A DNA stretch of 64,000 nt. Origin: Flavobacteriales bacterium. GTDB lineage: Bacteria; Bacteroidota; Bacteroidia; Flavobacteriales_D; Sanyastnellaceae. Shown here in pieces: positions 39,913 to 48,041 of the stretch (the stretch's first letter is position 1; every line of letters begins with the position of its first letter). Location of the stretch: contig PKEB01000012.1 of the NCBI GenBank assembly GCA_002863125.1, forward strand, positions 28,365 through 92,364. The letters run 5' to 3'. Position numbers and translations under genes: made by a program. The notes below the pieces were generated by a model. That model was not told where the DNA came from. It did not search any database and saw nothing but the letters and a program-made list of their open reading frames with translations.

Positions 39913-42387
39913 ATGTTCGCACTGGTTCGCAAGGAATTTCAAGCCTTTTTCAGCACCCTTTTGGGCTACGTGGTGGTATCCATGTTTCTCCTGCTGAACG
40001 GTTTGTTTCTGTGGGTTTTCCCGGGTGAAACCAACGTGTTTGATGCGGGGCAGGCGTCGCTGGAGTCGTTTTTCATCATCGCCCCGTGGGTGTTGATGAT
40101 TGTCGTGCCGGCGATCACCATGCGGTCCTTTTCGGAAGAGTACAGGACCGGTACGATGGAGCTCCTCGCGACGCGTCCCATCCGTCCCTTGGAAATTGTT
40201 GGGGCCAAATTTCTCGGATCGTTTTCGGTGTTGGTTTTCGCCTTGTTGCCCACGTTGTTGTTCATCCCGGTGATTGGCTTATTGGGTCAGCCGCAGTGGA
40301 ATTTTGATGCGGGCGCCATCAAAGGCAGTTACCTTGGGTTGGCATTGTTGTGTGGAGCGTTTACATCCATTGGCATCGCCATTTCAGCATTGTCCAAAAA
40401 CCCGCTCATTGCCTTCTTGACCACCATGGTCCTGCTGGTGTTCGGTTTCATCGGTTTTCAGGCGCTGGCGAGCTTTGACAGCCTCGGCACGTGGGATTTG
40501 GCATTCAGCCAATTGGGTATGAGTGCACACTACCAAGCGCTGAGCCGGGGCTTGATTGGTTCGGGCGATTTGGTGTATTTCCTTTTGGTCGTGGCGGTCT
40601 TCCTTCTTTTTGCTCGCTTCGCTTTTACATTCCAACGATTGCGCGGTCGCGAGCAGGTAATTGAATGGGTGTTGAGTACGGCGATTGCCGGAGTGGTGGC
40701 ATGGGGGTGTTCATTTGCTTCATTCCAACTTGATTTTACAGAGGAGAAGCGATTCACGATGACCGAGGCGACACAATCGCTGCTCGAATCACTGGAGGAT
40801 GAAGTCTTCGTAACCTGTTACTTGACGGGCGACTATCCGGCACAATGGAAGCGACTTGAACGGGCCATCCGCTACCAATTGGAGGACATGGCCGCTTGGT
40901 CGGGAGGCAACTTGCGGTTTCAATTCGTAGACATCTACGAAATCGATGACCGACAGACCATCGGCCAAAACGAAGAGAAGCTGGTGGAGCAGGGGCTGAA
41001 CTATTCGCGCATCGCCTTCACGGAATCAGGTGCCCAGGCCTTTAAGACGATTTGGCCAGCCGCATTGATTTCATACCAGGGAAAAACGGAGCCGGTGCAG
41101 TTTTTCCGCTCAGAAATACCGGAACCGACGGAGTCCATGATTCAGGGGTCCATCAACTCGTTGGAATACGAGGTGTCCCGGGCCATGAGGAAACTGATTG
41201 CGCAGGAGCGACCACGCATTGCACTCATCCAAGGCCATGGGGAATTGGGTCAGGCGGAAACCGCGGACTTTGTGATGGACTTGGAGACGGACTACGATGT
41301 GTTCGACGTCCGAATTGATGGACAATTGAATATGCTGTCGGAGAAGATTGAGGGCATGGCCCGGCGTGTGAACCGCTTTGACTTGGCCATCATTGCGAAG
41401 CCGGATTCGCTGTTTGACTCCAAAGATCAGGTCATCATCGACCAATTCATCATGAACGGTGGACGTGTCATGTGGCTTGTGGATCCGATTGCCATTGATT
41501 TGGACAGTTTGGCGCGCAACTCATTCACGATGGGCGTGACCAACGAATTGGGCATTTACGACCAACTGTTTCAATACGGGGTGCGCTTCAACCGCAACGT
41601 GGTCATCGATTTGCAATGCGCGCCGATTGTCATGGGAGCGGGGCCTTTGGGCAATCAGCAAAACATGCAGCTCTTCAACTGGTACTATGCGCCTGTCGCT
41701 ATGCCACTCGGTACGAGCCACCCCATCACGACCAATTTGGACCCGGTGAAGTTCGACTTTGCCTCGCGCTTGGACACGGTGGAGGTCGGAGGCGATTTGC
41801 GCAAGCACGTGTTGCTGGCTTCTTCTGAAATGTCACGAGAATACAAGGCTCCTGTTCGAATTTCGAGCAATGTTGTGGAATTGACGCCTGAGTATTTCAC
41901 GCAAAATGCGTTGCCCAATCAGCCGCTGGCGGTATTGATCGAAGGTACTTTCGAATCGGCCTTCCAGCACCGCTTACCGGATACCTTAAAAACCGATGAG
42001 GATTTCGCCTTCCAATCCTCCAGCGTGCCAACGGCCCAAATCATGGTTGGAGACGGAGATCTGATGCGCAATCAGGTCAAGGATGGCCCCAATGGTCCGA
42101 TGATTTTGCCCCTCGGTTATGACCGCAATGCACGCCGGGTGGTGTATGACAATAAAGAGTTTTTACGCAACGCGGTCAGCTACCTGCTGAACGAAACAGC
42201 CTCCATTTCCGTGCGGTCACGTGCCATTGCGTTGCGTCCGTTGAATGCGGATAAGCTTCGTGCGGAACGCTTAGGCTGGCAGGCCGTTGCGTTGGCGTTG
42301 CCCATTGGCCTTGTCTTGGGATTGGGATGGGCTTTTACCGTCCGTCGACGCCGGCGATATGCCAAACAATTGTCTTCGGCGGCATAA
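39913..42387 (+). CDS. GldF-GldG fusion: ABC permease joined to its substrate-binding-like subunit
   Basis: This 824-residue protein combines two subunits that are separate in Flavobacterium johnsoniae. Residues 1-240 are a six-helix ABC-2 permease (FFIIAPWVLMIVVPAITMRSFSEEYRTGTMELLATRPI is the GldF signature). Residues about 245-800 are GldG-like: a helix VIEWVLSTAIAGVVAWGCSF, then DFTEEKRFTMTEATQSLLESL, GHGELGQAE, AIIAKPDSLF, a large extracytoplasmic domain and a closing membrane helix (AVALALPIGLVLGLGWAFTVRRRRR). GldA/F/G proteins are tied to gliding motility and T9SS in some species. No ATPase (GldA) gene is adjacent. A DUF4340 gene follows directly. A sequencing join is unlikely because the linker is in frame and family-like on both sides. 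Confidence 0.88.
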   Translation: MFALVRKEFQAFFSTLLGYVVVSMFLLLNGLFLWVFPGETNVFDAGQASLESFFIIAPWVLMIVVPAITMRSFSEEYRTGTMELLATRPIRPLEIVGAKFLGSFSVLVFALLPTLLFIPVIGLLGQPQWNFDAGAIKGSYLGLALLCGAFTSIGIAISALSKNPLIAFLTTMVLLVFGFIGFQALASFDSLGTWDLAFSQLGMSAHYQALSRGLIGSGDLVYFLLVVAVFLLFARFAFTFQRLRGREQVIEWVLSTAIAGVVAWGCSFASFQLDFTEEKRFTMTEATQSLLESLEDEVFVTCYLTGDYPAQWKRLERAIRYQLEDMAAWSGGNLRFQFVDIYEIDDRQTIGQNEEKLVEQGLNYSRIAFTESGAQAFKTIWPAALISYQGKTEPVQFFRSEIPEPTESMIQGSINSLEYEVSRAMRKLIAQERPRIALIQGHGELGQAETADFVMDLETDYDVFDVRIDGQLNMLSEKIEGMARRVNRFDLAIIAKPDSLFDSKDQVIIDQFIMNGGRVMWLVDPIAIDLDSLARNSFTMGVTNELGIYDQLFQYGVRFNRNVVIDLQCAPIVMGAGPLGNQQNMQLFNWYYAPVAMPLGTSHPITTNLDPVKFDFASRLDTVEVGGDLRKHVLLASSEMSREYKAPVRISSNVVELTPEYFTQNALPNQPLAVLIEGTFESAFQHRLPDTLKTDEDFAFQSSSVPTAQIMVGDGDLMRNQVKDGPNGPMILPLGYDRNARRVVYDNKEFLRNAVSYLLNETASISVRSRAIALRPLNADKLRAERLGWQAVALALPIGLVLGLGWAFTVRRRRRYAKQLSSAA

Positions 42388-42392
42388 ATTTG
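42385..42392 (+). promoter_or_regulatory. -7 promoter element TAAATTTG inside the gldFG stop codon
   Basis: TAAATTTG is an exact TAnnTTTG. Its first three bases are the TAA stop of the upstream gene and it ends five bases before the DUF4340 ATG. It gives the DUF4340 gene a possible leaderless promoter of its own. Confidence 0.45.
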
Positions 42393-42397
42393 AATAC

Positions 42398-43411
42398 ATG
42401 CACAAGAACCTCCGACTGTTTTATTTTTTGCTCCTCGTTACTGCCATCGCTGCAGGAGTGCGCTACATGGACACCCAGGAAGCTGCTGAGATTTCTAAAG
42501 CGGCGAACGCGGCAGACTTTACCATAGCTGATACGGCAGCAGTCGATAAGATTTTCATTGCGGACAAAGACGGCAATCAAGCATTGCTTGAGCGGTCTTC
42601 AGGCCGCTACTGGAAACTCAATGGCACCCATCTTGCTCGGAAGGATGCGGTGGATTTGCTGCTTAAAACCTTCCTTCGTGCGCGGGTTCAACGGCCTGTT
42701 CCGCAGGGTGAATTGAGCACCGTGAACCGTTTGCTTGCGGGCCGAGGCAAGAAGGTGGAAATCTACCAAGGCGGCGAAACCCCGGTGAAAACATGGTACA
42801 TCGGCACGTCGACCCAAAACCACACAGGAACGTACATGGTGCTTGCCGATGCCAACGGTCAACTTGCGGAGGAGCCTTTCATCGTGCACATGGAAGGATT
42901 TACCGGATTTTTGTCAACGCGATTTTTCACCGACGAACGCGAATGGCGTTACACGGGCATGTTTGACTACCCGGGCAATTCGCTGCGTCGTGTCGAAGTT
43001 GAACTGACAGAAGCCGGTGGACGCCTGTATGCTATGGAAGTGGACAGTGTGGGAACACTGCGGGTGGAGGGAGCACCTTTGTCCAGCCGTGCGGATACGC
43101 TGTTCTGGCAGGACCGCTTCAATCGATTTCGCAAGGTCCACTTGGAAACATACAACAATCACCTCACGGCAAACGCTGAAGACAGTTTGCTGAACCGCGC
43201 AGAGCCGGCTTTCCGCCTCCGAGCATGGGGCCAAGACGAGGATGTTCCCAACGAAATTGAGTTGTATTGGAAGGCGCCAATTTCCGACACCTATGACGAC
43301 AACGGAGAGCTCAACGAATGGGATGGATCGCGGATGTACGCCGTCTACAAGGACGAAGCCGTGCTCGTGCAGCGATTCGTATTCGACCCGTTGCTCGCGG
43401 GGTTACGCTGA
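42398..43411 (+). CDS. DUF4340-family membrane-anchored protein
   Basis: This 337-residue protein has one N-terminal membrane helix (LFYFLLLVTAIAAGVRYM) and then an extracytoplasmic chain: VDKIFIADKDGNQALLERSSGRYWKLNG, KDAVDLLLKTFLRARVQRPV, KVEIYQGGETPVKTWYIGTSTQNHTGTYMVL. This is the DUF4340 layout. DUF4340 genes commonly follow GldF/GldG-type ABC genes, as here, so it probably works with the fusion protein at the envelope; the mechanism is unknown. Its 3' end overlaps the convergent glycosyltransferase gene by nine bases. Confidence 0.82.
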   Translation: MHKNLRLFYFLLLVTAIAAGVRYMDTQEAAEISKAANAADFTIADTAAVDKIFIADKDGNQALLERSSGRYWKLNGTHLARKDAVDLLLKTFLRARVQRPVPQGELSTVNRLLAGRGKKVEIYQGGETPVKTWYIGTSTQNHTGTYMVLADANGQLAEEPFIVHMEGFTGFLSTRFFTDEREWRYTGMFDYPGNSLRRVEVELTEAGGRLYAMEVDSVGTLRVEGAPLSSRADTLFWQDRFNRFRKVHLETYNNHLTANAEDSLLNRAEPAFRLRAWGQDEDVPNEIELYWKAPISDTYDDNGELNEWDGSRMYAVYKDEAVLVQRFVFDPLLAGLR

Positions 43412-44518
43412 CAGGCATTGTTGGGCAAAAGCAGCCCAAGCGAAGCGGGCGTTCCAAGTGGCTATGCTCGCCGCTTCAACCGGTTCAGCGCTCAAGGCCG
43501 AGCGGATGGCTTCTGTCAAAGCATGTACATTCCTCGGCGCACAGATGTGACCGATTGGATTTCCATCGAAATACTCCTTCAATCCACCCACATCCGTGGC
43601 CACTACGGGTTTGTGGTAATGCATCGCGATGGCTGTGACGCCACTTTGAGAAGCCGCAGCATAGGGTAGGCAAACGAGGTCAGCAGCTGAAAAGAACACG
43701 TGCACGTCTTCTTTGGGGATGAACTTCAGGTAGGTGTAAAAACGCTCTGGGGCTGGCGAAGCATCAATAATGTGCTGGTAGGGTTCCCAATCGGTATACG
43801 GCTCGCCGGCAATGCAGAAAAACACGTCTTCTCCGTTCTTGTGCAGTTCCGTTGCTGCCTTCAGGAGCCATTCCAACCCTTTGTACGGCCGAATGAGGCC
43901 GAAGAACAAGACCAGCTTCGGTGAAACCGGCATGTCCAATTGTCCCCGGGCCTCTTCCCGCGAAATCAACGGATCGAAGTGTTCATACAAAGGATGAAAC
44001 GCCGTGGTGATGGGCAGTTCCTCGCGTCGCGTCTTCAACTGCTTGGATACATCTTCGGACAACGTCCACGCTTCATCGATGCTACGGACCAATCGCTGCG
44101 TAAGCGCCTTTTCCCAAGGCTTGGCGTCGTGTGAATTCGCGTTGTGGAACAATCCGACAATACGCGCTGACGGATGCAGGGCTTTCACTCGACGGGCCAC
44201 CGTCGCAAGCGCTGGCGCCAAAAAGGCGGTCCAGAATGGAACGATGACCACATCAGGCTGTTCTTTCCCAATCAGACGGGCACAGCGGTACCACGTCTTG
44301 GGGTTGACGGAATCAACGGCCTCGGTGCGCACGAATTGGGACTGGAGGCCGTCCTCGTATTGATTGGTTCCAGGGAAAAGCAGGCTTGGGTATTGCCGGC
44401 TAAAATTGAAGCCAATGCATTCGTGCCCTGCTGCAGTGAAGGCCTTGGCCATCGCTTCGTTGAATTGCGCAATTCCTCCGCGGTACGGGAGGAACACCGA
44501 GACGATGGCGATTTTCAT
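43403..44518 (-). CDS. Glycosyltransferase family 4 protein
   Basis: This 371-residue GT-B fold protein begins KIAIVSVFLPYRGGIAQFNEAMAKAF. The C-terminal half has LVLFFGLIRPYKGLEWLLKAATEL, DVHVFFSAADLVCLPYAAASQSGVTAIAMHYHKPVVATDVGGLKEYF, the donor-binding E/Q-S-G-x-x block of GT4. It transfers a sugar from an activated donor to a lipid, glycan or small acceptor; the acceptor is unknown. The ATG at 44518 follows TTTG by four bases. It is divergent from the thiolase gene. Confidence 0.88.
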   Translation of the reverse strand: MKIAIVSVFLPYRGGIAQFNEAMAKAFTAAGHECIGFNFSRQYPSLLFPGTNQYEDGLQSQFVRTEAVDSVNPKTWYRCARLIGKEQPDVVIVPFWTAFLAPALATVARRVKALHPSARIVGLFHNANSHDAKPWEKALTQRLVRSIDEAWTLSEDVSKQLKTRREELPITTAFHPLYEHFDPLISREEARGQLDMPVSPKLVLFFGLIRPYKGLEWLLKAATELHKNGEDVFFCIAGEPYTDWEPYQHIIDASPAPERFYTYLKFIPKEDVHVFFSAADLVCLPYAAASQSGVTAIAMHYHKPVVATDVGGLKEYFDGNPIGHICAPRNVHALTEAIRSALSAEPVEAASIATWNARFAWAAFAQQCLSA

Positions 44519-44522
44519 ACGG

Positions 44523-44530
44523 CAAAATAC
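44523..44530 (-). promoter_or_regulatory. -7 element GTATTTTG of the glycosyltransferase gene
   Basis: Minus-strand GTATTTTG is one base short of TAnnTTTG in its spacing, and its TTTG ends four bases before the ATG. Confidence 0.35.
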
Positions 44531-44564
44531 CATGGTTTTGCAGAGGGCCTTGTCCGCAGACGGC

Positions 44565-44572
44565 TATCTTTG
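44565..44572 (+). promoter_or_regulatory. -7 promoter element TATCTTTG of the thiolase gene
   Basis: TATCTTTG is an exact TAnnTTTG. It ends 20 bases before the ATG at 44593 and 11 bases before an in-frame GTG at 44584. A clear TTG at the usual distance is not seen. Confidence 0.5.
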
Positions 44573-44592
44573 ACCAGACCAGCGTGAATAAT

Positions 44593-45795
44593 ATGGATGC
44601 ATACATAACCGACGGAGTTAGGACTCCCATTGGAAATTTTGGTGGTACGCTCGCACCAGTACGTACGGACGATTTAGCCGCTTTGGTACTTGAAGAATTG
44701 CTCAAGCGCAATGAGCAGTTGGATGCTGCGGCCATTGGAGATGTACTGATGGGATGTGCCAATCAGGCCGGTGAAGACAACCGCAACGTCGCACGCATGG
44801 CGTTGCTGCTCGCGGGCTACCCCCACACGGTTCCTGGAGAAACGGTGAATCGACTTTGTGCTTCTGGGATGGCTGCAGCGGTGAATGGGGCACGCATGTT
44901 GGCATGCGGGGACGCGGAAGTGGTGGTCGCAGGTGGGGTCGAGCACATGACGCGCGGTCCGTGGGTCATGTCAAAAGCCTCCAAGGCGTTCGGTCGCGAC
45001 AGCCAATTGCACGACACCAGTTTTGGGTGGCGCTTTGTCAATCCTCGGCTGGATGAAGTTTACGGCACAGATGGAATGGGAGAGACCGCTGAAAACCTCG
45101 TTGATCAATACGGAATCAGCCGGGAGGACCAAGATGCCTTTGCTGCGTGGTCCCAGCAGAAAGCTGCCCAGTCCGCAGCCGAACGGGGAGAAGAATGTAT
45201 CTCGGTCTCCATTCCTCGGCGCAAGCAAGACCCGCTGGTATTCAGTGAAGACGAATTCGTCAAACCACAAACCAGTGCGGAAGGCCTGAGTCGTTTGCGG
45301 CCGGCCTTTCGTCCCAACGGCACGGTCACCGCAGGTAATGCATCAGGGCTCAATGACGGAGCAGCAGCGCTGCTTTTGGCCTCTGAATCCGGACTGGCAA
45401 AACACGGCCTCACGGCCATGACACGCATTTGCTCGTCAGCCGTCGTCGGTGTTGAACCGCGCATCATGGGCATTGGCCCGGTTGGGGCGTCGCGCTTGGC
45501 GTTGGAACGAGCAGGTCTAATGCTGAGCGACATGGACCTGATTGAACTCAACGAAGCCTTCGCCGCGCAGGCGCTGGCCTGTACCCGCACGTTGGGTTTG
45601 GATGATTTTGATCCCCGCGTCAACCCGCAAGGCGGAGCGATTGCGTTGGGGCACCCACTGGGCATGACCGGTGCCCGCCTGCTGTTGACTGCTTCCAAGC
45701 AGTTGGTGCGCGCGAACAAGCGCTATGCCCTCGTGACCCTGTGCATCGGTGTCGGGCAGGGTTATGCGGTGGTATTGGAAAACATGCAGCGCTGA
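44593..45795 (+). CDS. 3-oxoadipyl-CoA / acetyl-CoA C-acyltransferase (thiolase)
   Basis: This 400-residue thiolase has the nucleophile block VNRLCASGMAAAVNGARM, WRFVNPRLDEVYGTDGMGETAENL, NEAFAAQALACTRTLGL, NPQGGAIALGHPLGMTGARLLL with the His, and TLCIGVGQGYAVVLE with the second Cys. The FVNP-x4-YGTDGMGETAEN segment resembles PaaJ/PcaF 3-oxoadipyl-CoA thiolases. paaY lies seven bases downstream and paaZ is elsewhere in the window, so the last step of phenylacetate catabolism is the best guess; ordinary acetoacetyl-CoA thiolase is the alternative. ATG 44593 is preferred, with GTG 44584 possible. Confidence 0.88.
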   Translation: MDAYITDGVRTPIGNFGGTLAPVRTDDLAALVLEELLKRNEQLDAAAIGDVLMGCANQAGEDNRNVARMALLLAGYPHTVPGETVNRLCASGMAAAVNGARMLACGDAEVVVAGGVEHMTRGPWVMSKASKAFGRDSQLHDTSFGWRFVNPRLDEVYGTDGMGETAENLVDQYGISREDQDAFAAWSQQKAAQSAAERGEECISVSIPRRKQDPLVFSEDEFVKPQTSAEGLSRLRPAFRPNGTVTAGNASGLNDGAAALLLASESGLAKHGLTAMTRICSSAVVGVEPRIMGIGPVGASRLALERAGLMLSDMDLIELNEAFAAQALACTRTLGLDDFDPRVNPQGGAIALGHPLGMTGARLLLTASKQLVRANKRYALVTLCIGVGQGYAVVLENMQR

Positions 45796-45802
45796 GGCTT
45801 CC

Positions 45803-46405
45803 ATGATCCAGTCCTTTAAAAACATGGTGCCTGTTGTCGACCCTTCATCGTACGTTCATCCAATGGCCGTGGTTATCGGTCACGTAACCATCGGGCCGGA
45901 CTGTTACATTGGCCCGGGCGCCGTATTGCGCGGAGACTGGGGGAAGATCACGTTGGAGCGAGGGTGCAACGTGCAGGAGAACGCCGTGCTGCACATGTTT
46001 CCCAAAGATGAAGTGCGTCTCAAAGAAGGGGCACACATTGGACACGGCGCGATGATCCATGGTGCGACCATCGGTGTTCAGGCCATGGTCGGTATGAATG
46101 CTGTGGTTCTGGACCACGCGGAGATTGGTGACGGTTGCATCGTCGGGGCGTTGGCGTTGGTCAAAGCACGGTCCAAGTGGGAGGGAAGAAGCCTCATCGT
46201 TGGCAATCCCGCGCAAAAGGTTGGCGATGTTTCGGATGAGATGTTCGCGCACAAGGTGGAGGGTACGGCGTTGTACCAGCAACTCCCGCAGGACATGCAG
46301 CTCTACGCGAGGGAAGTAGCCGCCATCGACGCAGATCCGGGCAATCGCATTGAGGATTTCCCTGAATTTGAGACGTGGCAGCAGCGCCGCCGAAAAAACA
46401 CTTAA
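45803..46405 (+). CDS. paaY: PaaY-type gamma-carbonic-anhydrase-like hexapeptide protein
   Basis: This 200-residue protein is a left-handed beta helix of hexapeptide repeats (VIGHVTIGPDCYIGPGAVLRGDWGKITLERGCNVQENAVLHMF, HIGHGAMIHGATIGVQAMVGMNAVV) with metal-binding His residues, ending in an alpha tail (LYQQLPQDMQLYAREVAAID). The DWGKI segment and the long C-terminal tail match PaaY thioesterases that remove dead-end CoA adducts in phenylacetate catabolism. It starts seven bases after the thiolase stop. The window has no paaA-E ring epoxidase genes, so they must lie elsewhere. Confidence 0.85.
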   Translation: MIQSFKNMVPVVDPSSYVHPMAVVIGHVTIGPDCYIGPGAVLRGDWGKITLERGCNVQENAVLHMFPKDEVRLKEGAHIGHGAMIHGATIGVQAMVGMNAVVLDHAEIGDGCIVGALALVKARSKWEGRSLIVGNPAQKVGDVSDEMFAHKVEGTALYQQLPQDMQLYAREVAAIDADPGNRIEDFPEFETWQQRRRKNT

Positions 46406-46408
46406 ACT

Positions 46409-47167
46409 GTGGGCAGATCCGGCAGGAGAAAGGTGGTCTTCAAGCAATTCGAAGTGCACGATGCAGACTGCGCCATGAAGGTGGGGACCGATGCCCTGTT
46501 GTTGGGGTCGTGGTCCGATGTGTCGGACGCTCGACAGATCATTGATGTAGGCACGGGAAGTGGCATTGTGGCCTTGATGGCAGCCCAGCGTGCACCGCGT
46601 GCCGAAGTCACTGGCGTGGAATTGGAGCCGAACGCCGTCGCAGAGGCACAAGCCAATAGCAATAGAAGCCCATGGTCAGATCGCGTGCGAATTGTTGAAG
46701 ATTCCATTCAGGCCTTTGCGACAAAGTCTGAGAATCAAGGAGCATTCGACGCATTTCTGATCAACCCGCCGTTTTTCCACGGGAAGCCCAAATCAACGGA
46801 TGAGGCGCGCAACCTCGCTCGGCACGATGACGCTTTGCCGTATGAAGCATTCCTCGACGCCGCCTGGAACCTGTTAAATTCGAATGGAACGTTGCAGGTG
46901 GTGTGGCCCTGGGACCGTTGGGCAGAATTGAAAAATGGTGCTGAAAACTACGGATTCCATTTGCGTCGGCAGGCCGACGTCTGCGGCCGAGAAGGTCATG
47001 AACCGCGTCGGGTGCTGAGTCATTGGGTCAAGCTCCCGACTACAGTGGCGCCTCAACACGAGGTGATTTGCATTGAACTTGGAGAACGGGTCGAAGGCCG
47101 ACCGCAATTGAGCAATCGATACACGGACTTGCTGAGTCCGTATGTGTTGACTTGGCCTGAGCCTTAG
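46409..47167 (+). CDS. tRNA1(Val) A37 N6-methyltransferase (TrmN6/YfiC), GTG start
   Basis: This 252-residue protein has FKQFEVHDADCAMKVGTDALLLGSWS, the SAM loop IIDVGTGSGIVALMAAQRAP, and the catalytic NPPF in FLINPPFFHGKPKSTDEARNLARHDD. The FKQF-x6-CAMKVGTD(A/G)xLLG start is diagnostic of the TrmN6 family. The start is GTG at 46409, three bases after the paaY stop; a GTG at 46433 is also possible and would remove eight basic residues. Its last four bases overlap the convergent SRPBCC gene. Confidence 0.9.
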   Translation: MGRSGRRKVVFKQFEVHDADCAMKVGTDALLLGSWSDVSDARQIIDVGTGSGIVALMAAQRAPRAEVTGVELEPNAVAEAQANSNRSPWSDRVRIVEDSIQAFATKSENQGAFDAFLINPPFFHGKPKSTDEARNLARHDDALPYEAFLDAAWNLLNSNGTLQVVWPWDRWAELKNGAENYGFHLRRQADVCGREGHEPRRVLSHWVKLPTTVAPQHEVICIELGERVEGRPQLSNRYTDLLSPYVLTWPEP

Positions 47168-47550
47168 GCGCCCAGCACTTGCTTCAAGCGATCGACTTGA
47201 GCGGCCCACAATTCCTTGGCATCGTCGATTTCGTCTTCTTCTGCAAAGTCCGTGATGACCAGTGCTGTGTCGCCTGTGAGGTCATCGATTTTGATGCGAA
47301 ACTCAAAGAAGCTATTGATGCCCTCTTCCTCATCTTCCAACCAACGGAACTTGGCAAATTCGTCACGCTTCTTGGAGATCAGGCGCGCACTTTCTTCGCT
47401 GCCATCCCAAATGAAGATGTGAATGTCTTTCTTGATGTTGACATCATCGCAGAACCATTCGGACAATCCGCTGGGTGTGCTGAATATATTGAACAGCACG
47501 CCCTTCGAACTGTTAATTGGAATTTCAATTTGAAATTTTTCTTTCTCCAT
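47164..47550 (-). CDS. START-like/SRPBCC (AHSA1-type) domain protein
   Basis: This 128-residue acidic protein has the helix-grip start KEKFQIEIPINSSKGVLFNIFSTPSGLSEWFCDDVNIK, beta strands, and the long C-terminal helix DDAKELWAAQVDRLKQVLG. The P-x-G-L-x-x-W-F-x-D-x-V pattern is typical of the START-like group found once in most Bacteroidota. The family is thought to bind hydrophobic ligands or act with chaperones; no ligand is visible. It is divergent from the tRNA gene and convergent with trmN6. Confidence 0.8.
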   Translation of the reverse strand: MEKEKFQIEIPINSSKGVLFNIFSTPSGLSEWFCDDVNIKKDIHIFIWDGSEESARLISKKRDEFAKFRWLEDEEEGINSFFEFRIKIDDLTGDTALVITDFAEEDEIDDAKELWAAQVDRLKQVLGA

Positions 47551-47654
47551 CCTGTACCGCTAAATCGGAGAAGAGCAATATAAGCCGAATTGCGCGAACC
47601 GTGGGCCCCTTTTGGGATTTTTGTGGCAGCCATCGATATTCCTATTCTCTGAAC

Positions 47655-47662
47655 TATATTTG
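47655..47662 (+). promoter_or_regulatory. -7 promoter element TATATTTG of the tRNA gene
   Basis: TATATTTG is an exact TAnnTTTG ending nine bases before the mature tRNA 5' end, a usual distance for a tRNA promoter with a short 5' leader. Confidence 0.6.
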
Positions 47663-47671
47663 CGCCCGCTT

Positions 47672-47745
47672 GGCGGGATAGCTCAGCCGGTTAGAGCGCA
47701 GGATTCATAATCCTGAGGTCGAGAGTTCGAGTCTCTCTCCCGCTA
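47672..47745 (+). tRNA. tRNA with CAT anticodon (elongator Met, or Ile2 read with lysidine)
   Basis: A full cloverleaf can be folded: acceptor GGCGGGA pairs with TCCCGCT (a G-T pair at the end); D arm GCTC/GAGC; anticodon stem CAGGA/TCCTG around TTCATAA with CAT at 47706-47708; T arm GAGAG/CTCTC with loop TTCGAGT; discriminator A. There are 74 bases and CCA is not encoded. The anticodon stem lacks the three G-C pairs of initiator tRNA. Whether the C34 is modified to lysidine (Ile2) cannot be decided by eye. Confidence 0.93.
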
Positions 47746-47751
47746 CGATGG

Positions 47752-47782
47752 AAAGCCACTGACGGTTGTCGGTGGCTTTTTC
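47752..47782 (+). terminator. Intrinsic terminator of the tRNA gene
   Basis: AAAGCCAC-T-GAC loop GTC-G-GTGGCTTTTT forms a hairpin with an eight-base outer stem, an opposed T/G mismatch and a three-base inner stem, followed by a T run. It begins seven bases after the tRNA. Confidence 0.85.
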
Positions 47783-47844
47783 ATTGACACAATGCACAGG
47801 TCTCCACTTTTCATGTTGGTAAATACCGCGTACAATTGACACAA
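47783..47844 (+). repeat. 10-bp direct repeat ATTGACACAA flanking the start of the gene remnant
   Basis: ATTGACACAA occurs at 47783-47792 and 47835-47844, with 42 bases between. The first copy follows the tRNA terminator directly. It may be chance or a scar of an insertion or deletion. Confidence 0.4.
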
Positions 47845-47964
47845 CAAGAGGGAATCGAAATGTTCTATTTCTCTGCCTTTGACGAAGGCTGGAAGGTAGG
47901 AGCGGAGGGGAGTGTGGGTGCGTTTTGGGGGCTATGGGATGCTAACGAGCAACGCAAGTTTTAG
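47788..47964 (+). pseudogene. Remnant of a glycoside hydrolase (GH17-like glucanase), C-terminal end only
   Basis: An open frame of 58 codons ends in TAG. Its last 40 codons read TQQEGIEMFYFSAFDE, then GWKVGAEGSVGAFWGLWD, then ANEQRKF. The A-F-D-E-x-W-K-x-x-x-E-G-x-x-G-A-x-W-G-L-W-D pattern is what I recall from the C-terminus of GH17-type beta-1,3-glucanases. The rest of the enzyme is absent: a TGA closes the frame upstream and the tRNA terminator precedes it. An ATG at 47860 could start a 34-residue peptide, but a decayed fragment is more likely. Beyond it, to 47996, nothing recognisable is seen. Confidence 0.55.
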
Positions 47965-47996
47965 GGCGCCAAGCATCGTTGAAACTACAGCATGAA

Positions 47997-48022
47997 AAAA
48001 GGGGGCTCAACGGCCCCCTTTT
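47997..48022 (-). terminator. Intrinsic terminator of the RNA-binding protein gene
   Basis: GGGGGC (48001-48006) pairs perfectly with GCCCCC (48013-48018) around a six-base loop, flanked by A and T runs on both sides. It lies 20 bases past the stop of the minus-strand RNA-binding protein gene and could work in both directions. Confidence 0.85.
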
Positions 48023-48041
48023 CTAATTTGATTGATCGAAT

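Noticed and set aside
40640..40700. A sequencing error joining gldF and gldG
   Set aside because: The junction is in frame, the linker reads naturally on both sides, and codon use does not change; raw reads would settle it.
47672..47745. The tRNA as an integrated-element attachment site
   Set aside because: No repeated tRNA 3' end, integrase or island genes are found in the flanks; only a small gene remnant is present.
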